Below the pieces are notes generated by a model. The model saw only the letters and a list, made by a program, of their open reading frames with translations, had not been told where the DNA came from and searched no databases. The translations under genes and the position numbers were made by a program. DNA of 9,560 bases. Origin: Ramlibacter sp. (GTDB taxonomy: Bacteria > Pseudomonadota > Gammaproteobacteria > Burkholderiales > Burkholderiaceae_C). How positions within the stretch are numbered: position 1 is the stretch's first letter; the number at the start of each line of letters is the position of its first letter. Location of the stretch: positions 1 to 9,560 of the forward strand of contig JAMPXR010000064.1 of NCBI GenBank assembly GCA_023701085.1, written 5' to 3'. Shown here one piece after another: positions 1 through 8,633 of this stretch.

Positions 1-1068
1 ACGCAGCCCAAGCTCGACAGCCTGCTGCCGCTGGTGGCGCTGGGCACGGTGGCCGACGTGGTGAAACTGGACGCGAACAACCGGCGGCTGGTGGCCCAGG
101 GCCTGAAACGCATACGCGCCGGCGCCCTGTCCCGCGGCCTGGCCAGCCTGTTCACGGTGGCCGGGCGCAACGCGCGGGCGGCCACCACTTTCGATTTCGG
201 GTTCGCGCTCGGGCCGCGCATCAACGCCGCCGGCCGGCTGGCGGACATGACGCTGGGCATCGAGTGCCTGCTCACCGATGACGCCGCGCGGGCCGACGAG
301 CTGGCGCGCGCGCTGGACGCGATCAACCGCGAGCGCCGCGACATCGAGGGCGGCATGCGCGAGCAGGCGATGCAGATCGTCGAGACGCTGTTCGAGGAAG
401 GCGAGGAGCCGCCCGCCGCCATCTGCGTGTTCGATCCCGATTTCCACGAGGGGGTGGTCGGCATCGTAGCCTCGCGCATCAAGGACAAGCTGCACAGGCC
501 GACCTTCGTCTTCGCCGCCAGCCAGGCGCCGGGCCGCGAGCACGAGCTCAAAGGCTCGGGGCGCTCGATTGCCGGCTTTCATTTGCGCGACGCGCTGGAC
601 CTGATGGCCAAGCGCCATCCGGACGTGCTGCTGCGCTTCGGCGGCCATGCGATGGCCGCCGGCTGCACGATCGCGGCGGACCGCCTGGACGTGTTCGAGC
701 AGGCCTTCATCGAGGTGGGCGAGCAGTGGCTGGACGCGGCGACGCTGGCGCGCCGGCTGCACACCGACGGCCCGCTGCCGGCCGAGTACCGGCGGCCCGA
801 CCTGGTGGACACGCTGCACCACCAGGTGTGGGGCCAGGGCTTCGCGCCGCCGGTGTTCAGCGAGGAAGTGGAGATCATTTCGCAGCGGCTGGTGGGCGAA
901 GCGCACCTGCAGATCAAGCTGCGCCACCAGGGCCAGCCGGTGGACGGCATCTGGTTCGGCCGCACCCAGCCGCTGCCGCCACGCGTCAAGCTCGCATTCC
1001 GCCTCGACGCCGACGAGTGGCAGGGCGTGCGCCGCGTGCGCTTTTTGGTGGAGGGTGCGGAGCTTTAA
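1..1068 (+). CDS. recJ: Single-stranded-DNA-specific 5'-3' exonuclease RecJ, C-terminal part (5' end outside window)
   Basis: RecJ degrades single-stranded DNA 5' to 3' in RecF-pathway recombination, base-excision repair and mismatch repair in the cytoplasm. The frame is open from base 1, so the gene enters from the left; the 355 residues here are roughly the last 60% of a family member of about 560-580 residues. Seen in order: GTVADV (codons 15-20), a conserved late motif of the DHH phosphoesterase core; GPRINAAGRL (211-240), a RecJ hallmark; HEGVVGIVASRIK; GSGRS (553-567); and RFGGHAMAAG (634-663), typical of the DHHA1 domain. The C-terminal 130 or so residues fit the OB-fold region of RecJ. 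The DHH motif itself lies upstream of the window. The gene ends with TAA 7 bp before a tandem repeat array and converges on a minus-strand gene. No frameshift is seen. The identification is firm; the true start cannot be seen. Confidence 0.96.
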   Translation, partial: TQPKLDSLLPLVALGTVADVVKLDANNRRLVAQGLKRIRAGALSRGLASLFTVAGRNARAATTFDFGFALGPRINAAGRLADMTLGIECLLTDDAARADELARALDAINRERRDIEGGMREQAMQIVETLFEEGEEPPAAICVFDPDFHEGVVGIVASRIKDKLHRPTFVFAASQAPGREHELKGSGRSIAGFHLRDALDLMAKRHPDVLLRFGGHAMAAGCTIAADRLDVFEQAFIEVGEQWLDAATLARRLHTDGPLPAEYRRPDLVDTLHHQVWGQGFAPPVFSEEVEIISQRLVGEAHLQIKLRHQGQPVDGIWFGRTQPLPPRVKLAFRLDADEWQGVRRVRFLVEGAEL

Positions 1069-1074
1069 TACCTT

Positions 1075-1239
1075 GCGGGACAGATCTTCAGCTCTGTCCC
1101 CAACTGACTAAGCATTGCGGGACAGATCTTCAGCTCTGTCCCCAACTGACCAAGCATTGCGGGACAGATCTTCAGCTCTGTCCCCAACCGACCAAGCATT
1201 GCGGGACAGATCTTCAGCTCTGTCCCCAACCGATCAAGC
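1075..1239. repeat. Tandem array of four 42-bp units, each with an 8-bp-stem inverted repeat, between convergent genes
   Basis: Units start at 1075, 1117, 1159 and 1201, an exact 42-bp period. The fourth unit keeps homology for 39 bases, to 1239. Each unit contains GGGACAGA, an 8-base loop TCTTCAGC, then TCTGTCCC, a perfect 8-bp inverted repeat. The units are identical except in the tail after the hairpin, which reads CTGACTAAGC, CTGACCAAGC, CCGACCAAGC and CCGATCAAGC from first to fourth: one change per step, the pattern expected of stepwise tandem duplication. The array fills the space between the recJ stop and the 3' end of the convergent minus-strand gene, and includes that gene's stop codon. 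By position and structure it resembles REP-like extragenic palindromes, which often sit between convergent genes and may aid termination or mRNA 3' stability; that role is inferred. There is no spacer diversity, so it is not CRISPR, and no T-tract follows the stems. Confidence 0.95.
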
Positions 1240-1554
1240 GTGCAGTCCCTGCGGCACCGGCGCATGCAGGTCGTCGAAGTAGCCGAACAACCTGGCCGCC
1301 ACGCCGCGCAGTTCCCGGTCGTCCAATGTATGGGCGCGCGCCAGCTGCCACATCGCGTATTCGCGGTCCCCCAGCATCATCGCGGTGCTGATGCAGCGCC
1401 CGTGGCCGGCCATGAGCAGGCAGAACGCCGACAGCAGCTGGGTGGGGCAGTAGCACTCCCCGTCGGGCAGCGCATCGTATTCGTCCGAAGCGTCGAGCGA
1501 AGTGGGCGTGGGATCGCTCCAGGGGAAGCCAGAGGAGGCAACGGCGTTGTTCAT
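1234..1554 (-). CDS. Hypothetical protein, 106 residues, convergent with recJ
   Basis: I do not recognise a family. The start chosen is the ATG at 1554 (MNNAVASSGF), preceded at about ten bases by GGGAG; the frame stays open further upstream, but that extension reads as arginine-rich, non-coding-like sequence. The product is acidic at its N-terminal third (SLDASDEYDALPDGE), with no signal peptide and no clear membrane segment. It carries four cysteines at residues 34, 36, 46 and 54, the first two as CYC. The second half, residues 40-95, looks like a compact helical domain (LLSAFCLLMAGHGR, then MMLGDREYAMWQLARAH and ELRGVAARLFGYFDDL). The last codons and the TGA stop fall inside the fourth unit of the repeat array. 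It is probably expressed, given a good start site, protein-like composition and a sensible length, but its function is unknown. The cysteines could bind a metal; that is speculation. Confidence 0.7.
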   Translation of the reverse strand: MNNAVASSGFPWSDPTPTSLDASDEYDALPDGECYCPTQLLSAFCLLMAGHGRCISTAMMLGDREYAMWQLARAHTLDDRELRGVAARLFGYFDDLHAPVPQGLHA

Positions 1555-1699
1555 GATGGATTCACTCCCATTCCGAACTCTCTGACTGCATGGTAGGCGC
1601 CGCGCCGCGCGCGGGCAGTCGGTGCGCATACCGCAAAGCTGTCGGACGTCGGCCCGCCGAGGCCGTCGCCGTTCGGACAAGGCTTGTGAGCCGCAGAGA

Positions 1700-2050
1700 C
1701 TAGAACGCGACATTCACCGGTGCGCCGCTGCTCATCCTGGTGCGAGAGGCCACCGGCGCCGCTGCGGGCTTGTCTCCGGCGGTCACCGCGGCCGCGGGTT
1801 CACGCCGGCCGGGATCGACCCGGTCGACGCAACTGTTGAGCGTGGCCCGGGGAACGTAGCGCAGGCAGTCGGTCACCGCCACACGCTGCACGGCCAGACT
1901 GATGTCGCGGATCTGCGCTTTGCGCACCTGATGGCTGCACACCATCCAGAACGCCGCCAGCAGGCCCAGGGCCAGCGCCGCCAGCACCATCGAGAGCCGC
2001 CGATCATGCAAAGCGGCTGTTTTTTGTTCTTGCGGCGGCACGGGCATCAT
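1700..2050 (-). CDS. Small probable single-pass inner-membrane protein of unknown function
   Basis: This gene encodes 116 residues from the ATG at 2050, or 115 from the second ATG at 2047. An AGGAG at 2054-2058 stands 3 bases before the first ATG and 6 before the second, so 2047 may be the real start. A short hydrophilic N-terminus with a positive stretch (LHDRRLS) is followed by one hydrophobic segment at about residues 20-38 (SMVLAALALGLLAAFWMVC). The rest is a soluble tail of about 78 residues, alanine/proline-rich late on (EPAAAVTAGDKPAAAPVA), ending in GAPVNVAF. By the positive-inside rule the N-terminus is probably cytoplasmic and the tail periplasmic. Two tail cysteines at residues 62 and 74 could form a disulfide there (inference). 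No family is recognised. The gene is divergent from the regulator gene at 2290 and 145 bp upstream of the other minus-strand gene. Confidence 0.66.
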   Translation of the reverse strand: MMPVPPQEQKTAALHDRRLSMVLAALALGLLAAFWMVCSHQVRKAQIRDISLAVQRVAVTDCLRYVPRATLNSCVDRVDPGRREPAAAVTAGDKPAAAPVASRTRMSSGAPVNVAF

Positions 2051-2228
2051 GGTCTCCTCGGGATGTACTCATCTTAGGAATCGGCTGTCCAGCCGGAATG
2101 CCGCCTTTTGCGCTTGATGCTGTAGGACAAAATCCACGCCCCTGATTCCGGCGCCGGAATCCGGGAAACGGATCCCCGGGGCCGCCAGCAGGGCGCTCCC
2201 GTCCGTCGCCTGGAACGTCTGGATGACC

Positions 2229-2268
2229 AAAAAATTACGTTATCATTTGTATTTTGTAAATTAGCTTT
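2229..2268. promoter_or_regulatory. AT-rich divergent promoter/operator candidate upstream of the RpiR-type regulator operon
   Basis: This 40-bp stretch has only 7 G/C bases in a GC-rich window and ends 21 bp before the regulator's ATG, inside a 239-bp divergent intergenic gap. It holds a tandem pair of near-identical 7-mers, ATTTGTA (2245-2251) and TTTTGTA (2252-2258). It also holds an imperfect dyad with arms AATTAC (2233-2238) and GTAAATT (2256-2262). On the minus strand TTTACA (2260-2255), then 17 bp, then TAATTT (2237-2232) is a fair -35/-10 pair for the small membrane-protein gene. On the plus strand TTACGT (2235-2240) and TAAATT (2257-2262) are a weaker pair with a 16-bp spacer. The region is the natural place for the operon promoter and for self-binding by the regulator; the exact boxes are guesses by eye. 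The rest of the gap (2051-2228 and 2269-2289) shows nothing I can support. Confidence 0.45.
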
Positions 2269-2289
2269 CACCTACTCGGTCCTCTCCCG

Positions 2290-3243
2290 ATGGCGACACA
2301 GTCAGGCAACCCGTCGATGGCGCAGCGCATTGCGCGCGCCCTGCCGACGCTGACGCGCTCGCACCGGCAGGTGGCCGACTATGTGATGGCCCACCCGCTG
2401 CAAGCTGCCACCATGCCGATCGACGAGCTGGCCGCCACGGTCGGGGTCTCGGTGGCCACGGCGAACCGCTTCGCGCGGGCGCTGGAGTTCGACGGCTACC
2501 CGCAGTTCCGTTCCGCGCTGGTCCTGGGATTCGAAACCACGCTCGCGCCGGTAGAAAAGCTGCGCAGCAAGCTCGCGCGCTCCGCCACGGTGAGCGACGT
2601 CATTTCCACGACGCTGGCCGGCATCCGGCGCAACATCGAGTCCACGCGCCAGTCGCTCGATCCGCACGCCTGCGAGCGCGCCGTCGACGCCATCCTGGGA
2701 GCGCGGCGCATCTGCGTGGCCGGCTTCGGCAGCAGCAGCTGGCTGGCCGGCCTGCTGCAGCGCAACCTCGATCCCTATTGCGCCGACGTGCAGCTGCTGG
2801 CGACCATCGAGGGCTCGTCCCATGGCGCGAAGATCCTGACGCGGCTGCAGCCCGCGGACCTGCTCATCGCCATCGCCTACCCGCGCTACCTGGAGGACAC
2901 CATCCTGCTGGCGCAGCGCGCGCGCGACGGCGGCGTGCCGGTGCTGGCGCTGACCGATCGCGTCACGTCGCCGCTGGCGAGGCTGGGCACCGTTTCGCTC
3001 TACGCGCACGCCGACAGCCAGTATTTCGCCAACTCCGACGCCAGCGTTCTCGCGCTGATCGAGGCGCTGTGCGGCGCCGTGGCGCACCGCGCCAAGGGTT
3101 CGCTCAAGGCCGCGACGCAGGTGGCCGAATCGGTGCTGCCCTGGCTGCACGGCAGTCACAGCGGCCGCGTGCGGCCGGTGGGCGAGAGCGCGCCGGGTCC
3201 AGGCAGATTTCGCAAGGCCGCCGCGGCCAGAGCCGCCAAATGA
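2290..3243 (+). CDS. MurR/RpiR-family transcriptional regulator (N-terminal HTH plus C-terminal SIS domain)
   Basis: This 317-residue protein is near the usual length of its family (about 280-300 residues) plus a tail. Residues 10-85 form the RpiR-type helix-turn-helix: the region PIDELAATVGVS followed by VATANRFARALEFDGYPQFR is the characteristic family pattern. Residues 139-265 form a SIS fold (ICVAGFGSSSWLAG, then LLIAIAYPRY, then VPVLALTDRVTSPLA), which in relatives binds phosphosugars or similar effectors. The last 30 or so residues are a basic, Ala/Arg/Gly-rich tail. ATG 2290 is the first possible start after an in-frame stop at 2257; no strong ribosome-binding site is visible. The stop overlaps the iaaA start (ATGA, 3240-3243), so the regulator is translationally coupled to the peptidase/transport genes and probably regulates them and itself. 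The family is sure; the effector and the sign of regulation are unknown. Confidence 0.93.
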   Translation: MATQSGNPSMAQRIARALPTLTRSHRQVADYVMAHPLQAATMPIDELAATVGVSVATANRFARALEFDGYPQFRSALVLGFETTLAPVEKLRSKLARSATVSDVISTTLAGIRRNIESTRQSLDPHACERAVDAILGARRICVAGFGSSSWLAGLLQRNLDPYCADVQLLATIEGSSHGAKILTRLQPADLLIAIAYPRYLEDTILLAQRARDGGVPVLALTDRVTSPLARLGTVSLYAHADSQYFANSDASVLALIEALCGAVAHRAKGSLKAATQVAESVLPWLHGSHSGRVRPVGESAPGPGRFRKAAAARAAK

Positions 3244-4217
3244 TGAACTCCCGACCCACACCGCTCATCGCCATTCACGGCGGCGCCGGCACGATACGCG
3301 CGGGCGCCGCGGACGCCGGCCAGGAGCATGAATACCATGCCGCGCTGCGGGACATCCTCACGCCGCCGCAGCGACTGCTGGCCGATGGCGGCAGCGCGCT
3401 CGATGCAGTGTGCCTGGCCGTCGAGCTGCTCGAGGACTGCCCACTGTTCAATGCCGGCCACGGCGCGGTGTTCACCCACGACGAAACCCACGAACTCGAT
3501 GCCTCGGTGATGGACGGCGCCACCTTGCGCGCCGGCGCGGTGGGCTGCGTGAGCCGGGTGCGGCGCCCCGTGCGCGCCGCCCGCGCCGTCATGGAGCACA
3601 CCGAACATGTGCTGCTGGTGGGCGCCGGCGCCGAGGCCCTGGCCGAGCGGCTCGGGCTCGAGATGGTTTCGCGGGACTATTTCTCGACCGATGCGCGGCG
3701 CGAGCAATTGCGCCGGGCGCTGGCCGCCGACCAGGCTTTGCTGGACCACGACGCGGCCTCGCTGGTCTTTCGCTCGCCCACCGCGCCGCTGGACGAGGAC
3801 CGCAAGCTGGGGACGGTGGGCGCGGTCGCGCTGGACGCGCGGGGCAACCTGGCCGCCGCCACCTCCACCGGCGGCATGACCAACAAGCAACCGGGCCGCA
3901 TCGGCGACTCGCCGGTAATCGGCGCGGGCACCTATGCCGACAACCGCACGGCGGCCGTCTCCTGCACCGGCACCGGCGAGATGTTCATGCGCGTGGCGGC
4001 GGCCCACGACATCTGCGCGCGCATGGCCTACGGCGGCCTGTCGCTGGAGCAGGCCGCGCGCCAGGTGGTGATGGAGGTGCTGCCCGCGATCGGTGGCCGC
4101 GGCGGCCTGATCGCGGTGGACGCCCAGGGCAACCTGAGCATGCCCTTCAACACCGAAGGCATGTACCGCGGCTTTGCCCGCGCGGGCGAGGCGCCGCGCA
4201 CGGCGATCTTCGGCTAG
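3240..4217 (+). CDS. iaaA: Isoaspartyl peptidase/L-asparaginase, Ntn-hydrolase (plant-type asparaginase family)
   Basis: This enzyme hydrolyses isoaspartyl (beta-aspartyl) dipeptides and, in family members, L-asparagine, in the cytoplasm. At 325 residues it is close to E. coli IaaA (321). HGGAG (residues 13-17) is the conserved N-terminal strand motif. The precursor is expected to cleave itself before Thr192 in GTVGAVALD (residues 191-199), making Thr192 the nucleophile of the beta subunit. [16 protein letters not shown] (209-224) and CTGTGE (242-247) match the family's substrate-binding segments, with Arg220, Asp223 and Thr243-Gly244 the likely ligands. The start overlaps the regulator's stop as ATGA; a second ATG follows at 3243. 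No independent ribosome-binding site is evident, which fits translational coupling. It lies 11 bp before gsiA, as in the E. coli iaaA-gsiABCD order. The enzyme class is very sure; the physiological substrate is inferred. Confidence 0.95.
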   Translation: MMNSRPTPLIAIHGGAGTIRAGAADAGQEHEYHAALRDILTPPQRLLADGGSALDAVCLAVELLEDCPLFNAGHGAVFTHDETHELDASVMDGATLRAGAVGCVSRVRRPVRAARAVMEHTEHVLLVGAGAEALAERLGLEMVSRDYFSTDARREQLRRALAADQALLDHDAASLVFRSPTAPLDEDRKLGTVGAVALDARGNLAAATSTGGMTNKQPGRIGDSPVIGAGTYADNRTAAVSCTGTGEMFMRVAAAHDICARMAYGGLSLEQAARQVVMEVLPAIGGRGGLIAVDAQGNLSMPFNTEGMYRGFARAGEAPRTAIFG

Positions 4218-4228
4218 GCGCGGACGCG

Positions 4229-6121
<1,893 letters not shown>

Positions 6122-6136
6122 CAACCTTTCTTCACT

Positions 6137-6142
6137 GAGGAG
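6137..6142 (+). promoter_or_regulatory. Strong Shine-Dalgarno site for gsiB
   Basis: GAGGAG lies 6 bases before the gsiB ATG and is the best ribosome-binding site in the operon. The other genes have weak sites or rely on overlapping stop/start codons. This fits the usual need for more binding protein than membrane complex in ABC importers (inference). Confidence 0.8.
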
Positions 6143-6148
6143 CTACCG

Positions 6149-7687
6149 ATGAAACATTCCCTCGCACCCCTGGCCGCCGCGCTCGCGCTGTCGGCCACGT
6201 TCGCAACGCCGGCCTTCGCCGCCAAGGACGTGGTGGCGGCCGTCGCATCGGCGTTCACCACCATGGACCCATACGACGCCAACGACACGCTGTCGCAGGC
6301 GGTCGTGAAGTCCTTCTACCAGGGCCTGTACGGGTTCGACAAGGACATGAAGATGCTGCCGGTGCTGGCCGAGAGCCACACCGTCAGCAAGGACGGCCTG
6401 GTTTACACGATGAAGCTGAAGAAGGGCATCAAGTTCCACGACGGCACCGACTTCAACGCCGAGGCCGTGAAGGTCACGTTCGACCGCGTCACCAACCCCG
6501 ACAACAAGCTCAAGCGCTTCAACCTGTACAAGAACATCGCCAAGACCGAGGTGGTGGACGCGAGCACCGTGCGCTTCACACTGAAGGAGCCGTTCTCGCC
6601 CTTCATCAATTCGCTGGCCCATCCGTCCGGCGTGATCATCTCGCCGGCCGCGCTGAAGGAGTACGGCAGCAAGGGCATCGCGCAGCACCCGGTGGGCACC
6701 GGTCCGTTCAAGTTCGTCGAATGGAAGCCGACCGACCACCTGAAGGTGGCCAAGTTCGACGGCTACTGGAAGAAGGGCTATCCCAAGGTCGACACCATCA
6801 CCTTCCGACCGGTGCCCGACAACAACTCGCGCAGCGCGATGATGCAGACGGGCGAGGCGCACTTCACCTTCCCGGTGCCGTACGAGCAGGCCGAGATCCT
6901 CAAGACCAAGCCCAACCTCGAGCTGGTGGCGGCGCCCTCGATCGTGCACCGCTACCTGTCGATGAACACGCTGCAAAAGCCCTTCGACAACGCCAAGGTT
7001 CGCGAGGCGATCAACTACGCGATCAACAAGGACGCGCTGGCCAAGGTGGCGTTCTCCGGCTATGCCATCCCGGCCGAGGGCGTGCTGCCCAAGGGCGTGG
7101 AATACGCCGTGAAGCTCGGCCCCTGGCCGTATGACCCGGCCAAGGCGCGCGCGCTGCTCAAGGAAGCCGGCTACCCGAACGGCTTCGAGACCCAGCTGTG
7201 GTCGGCGTACAACCACACCACCGCGCAGAAGGTGATCCAGTTCGTGCAACAGCAGCTGGCCCAGGTGGGCATCAAGGCGGCCGTGCAGGCGCTGGAGCCC
7301 GGCCAGCGCGTGGAGAAGGTGGAGAGCGCGCAGGATCCCGCCACCGCGCCGCTGCGCATGTACTACGTCGGCTGGTCGTCGTCCACCGGCGAGGCCGACT
7401 GGGCCATGCGCCCGCTGCTGGCGTCCGAGTCGTTCCCGCCGAAGATGTTCAACACGGCCTACTACAAGAACGACACCGTCGACCAGGACATCGCCAAGGC
7501 GCTGAACACGACCGACGCGAAGGAGAAGACCCGCCTGTACACGGACGCGCAGCAGCGCATCTGGAAGGACGCGCCCTGGGCTTTCCTGGTCACCGAGCAA
7601 CTGCTGTCGGCGCACACCAAGGGCCTGAGCGGCTTCCACGTGATGCCCGACGCGTCGTTCAACTTCGACGACGTCGACCTGAAGTAA
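6149..7687 (+). CDS. gsiB: Periplasmic glutathione/peptide-binding protein GsiB (SBP_bac_5 family)
   Basis: GsiB captures the substrate in the periplasm and delivers it to the GsiC/GsiD permeases. The 512 residues equal the length of E. coli GsiB. A Sec signal peptide is clear: MKHS, a hydrophobic core ([15 protein letters not shown]) and a likely cleavage after AFA at residue 24 (AFA|AKD). There is no lipobox cysteine, so the mature protein should be soluble. The family pattern is seen at about residues 78-113 ([20 protein letters not shown], then [18 protein letters not shown]), in [10 protein letters not shown] (183-192), and in [20 protein letters not shown] in the second lobe. The start is set by a strong GAGGAG 6 bases upstream. 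It sits 27 bp after gsiA and 25 bp before gsiC. The family is certain; glutathione as ligand rests on operon order and length, and other short peptides remain possible. Confidence 0.92.
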   Translation: MKHSLAPLAAALALSATFATPAFAAKDVVAAVASAFTTMDPYDANDTLSQAVVKSFYQGLYGFDKDMKMLPVLAESHTVSKDGLVYTMKLKKGIKFHDGTDFNAEAVKVTFDRVTNPDNKLKRFNLYKNIAKTEVVDASTVRFTLKEPFSPFINSLAHPSGVIISPAALKEYGSKGIAQHPVGTGPFKFVEWKPTDHLKVAKFDGYWKKGYPKVDTITFRPVPDNNSRSAMMQTGEAHFTFPVPYEQAEILKTKPNLELVAAPSIVHRYLSMNTLQKPFDNAKVREAINYAINKDALAKVAFSGYAIPAEGVLPKGVEYAVKLGPWPYDPAKARALLKEAGYPNGFETQLWSAYNHTTAQKVIQFVQQQLAQVGIKAAVQALEPGQRVEKVESAQDPATAPLRMYYVGWSSSTGEADWAMRPLLASESFPPKMFNTAYYKNDTVDQDIAKALNTTDAKEKTRLYTDAQQRIWKDAPWAFLVTEQLLSAHTKGLSGFHVMPDASFNFDDVDLK

Positions 7688-7712
7688 GCGCGGCGCGCAG
7701 GACCCACCCGCG

Positions 7713-8633
7713 ATGGTCAGCTATCTCCTCAAGCGCCTGCTCGGCCTGGCGCCGACGCTGCTGATCGTCGCGGTGCTGGTGTTCCTGTTCGTGCACATGC
7801 TGCCGGGCGATCCGGCACGGCTGGCAGCGGGGCCGGATGCCGATCCGCAGACCGTGGCCCTGGTGCGACAGGACCTCGGGCTCGACAAGCCGCTGCCGAC
7901 GCAGTTCGTCAACTACTTCGCCCGCATGCTGCAGGGCGATTTCGGCACCTCGCTGCGCAGCAAGCGCCCGGTGTCCGTGGAAGTGGCCGAACGCTTCATG
8001 CCGACGCTGTGGCTGACCATCACCAGCATGGTGTGGTCCGTGCTGTTCGGCATGGCCATCGGAATCGCCTCGGCGGTGTTCCGCAACCAGTGGCCCGACC
8101 GCGTCGGCATGACGCTGGCCGTTTCGGGCATCTCGTTCCCGGCGTTCGCGCTGGGCATGCTGCTGATGGAGATCTTCTCGGTGCAACTGGGCTGGCTGCC
8201 CACCGTGGGTGCCGACAGCTGGCGCCACTACATCCTTCCCTCCATCACGCTGGGCGCGGCGGTCGCCGCCGTGATGGCGCGCTTCACCCGCGCCTCCTTC
8301 GTCGAGGTGATCCAGGAGGACTTCGTGCGCACCGCGCGGGCCAAGGGCCTGAGCGAGCGCGTCGTCATCCTCAAGCATTGCATGCGCAATGCGCTCATTC
8401 CGGTGGTCACCATGATGGGCCTGCAGTTCGGCTTCCTGCTGGGCGGCTCGATCGTGGTGGAAACCGTCTTCAACTGGCCTGGTCTGGGCCGGCTGCTGGT
8501 GGACTCGGTGTCCAACCGGGACTACCCCGTGATCCAGGCCCTGGTGCTGCTTTTCTCGCTCGAATTCGTCGTGATCAACCTCGTCGTGGACCTGCTCTAC
8601 GGCTTCATCAACCCCACCATCCGCTACCGATGA
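7713..8633 (+). CDS. gsiC: Glutathione/peptide ABC transporter permease GsiC
   Basis: This inner-membrane permease forms the transport channel with GsiD. It has 306 residues, the same as E. coli GsiC. The first membrane segment (residues 9-29, [21 protein letters not shown]) follows directly after the start and is followed by the family motif LPGDPA (30-35). Further hydrophobic segments lie at about 99-122, 132-155, 173-191, 227-250 and 274-297, six in all. The cytoplasmic EAA loop, which docks on the ATPase, lies at 203-229 ([20 protein letters not shown] and onward, with the conserved Gly212). The C-terminus NPTIRYR is typical of DppB/OppB-type permeases. ATG 7713 is preceded by AGGA at 7699-7702. 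The stop overlaps the gsiD start as ATGA (8630-8633), implying coupled synthesis of the two permease subunits. Confidence 0.94.
   Translation: MVSYLLKRLLGLAPTLLIVAVLVFLFVHMLPGDPARLAAGPDADPQTVALVRQDLGLDKPLPTQFVNYFARMLQGDFGTSLRSKRPVSVEVAERFMPTLWLTITSMVWSVLFGMAIGIASAVFRNQWPDRVGMTLAVSGISFPAFALGMLLMEIFSVQLGWLPTVGADSWRHYILPSITLGAAVAAVMARFTRASFVEVIQEDFVRTARAKGLSERVVILKHCMRNALIPVVTMMGLQFGFLLGGSIVVETVFNWPGLGRLLVDSVSNRDYPVIQALVLLFSLEFVVINLVVDLLYGFINPTIRYR

Noticed and set aside
1075..1239. CRISPR array
   Set aside because: The whole 42-bp unit repeats, with no variable spacers, only four units and no cas genes nearby.
1075..1239. Classical intrinsic terminators
   Set aside because: The 8-bp stems are suitable, but no T-tract follows on either strand, so I list the array as a repeat with only a possible termination role.
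1065..1265. Minus-strand open frame encoding 14-residue repeats (LGTELKICPA pattern)
   Set aside because: It is made almost wholly of the tandem array, overlaps the minus-strand gene's 3' end and has no ribosome-binding site; it is open only because 42 is a multiple of three.
1555..1699. N-terminal extension of the 106-residue protein (open upstream to 1713), or a GC-rich hairpin terminator near 1647-1668
   Set aside because: The extension is Arg/Ser-rich and the internal ATG has a ribosome-binding site; the hairpin has only a 5-bp stem and no T-tract.
1622..2077. Plus-strand open frame opposite the small membrane-protein gene
   Set aside because: Its protein is Arg/His-rich and low in hydrophobic structure, as expected of an antisense shadow; the minus-strand frame has a membrane segment and a good ribosome-binding site.
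2074..2271. Minus-strand 65-residue open frame in the divergent gap
   Set aside because: It starts inside the AT-rich promoter-like stretch, has no convincing ribosome-binding site and shows an arginine/serine-rich, non-protein-like composition.
6143..7639. Long minus-strand open frame opposite gsiB
   Set aside because: It is a Leu/Arg/His/Val-rich antisense shadow of a clear periplasmic binding protein gene.
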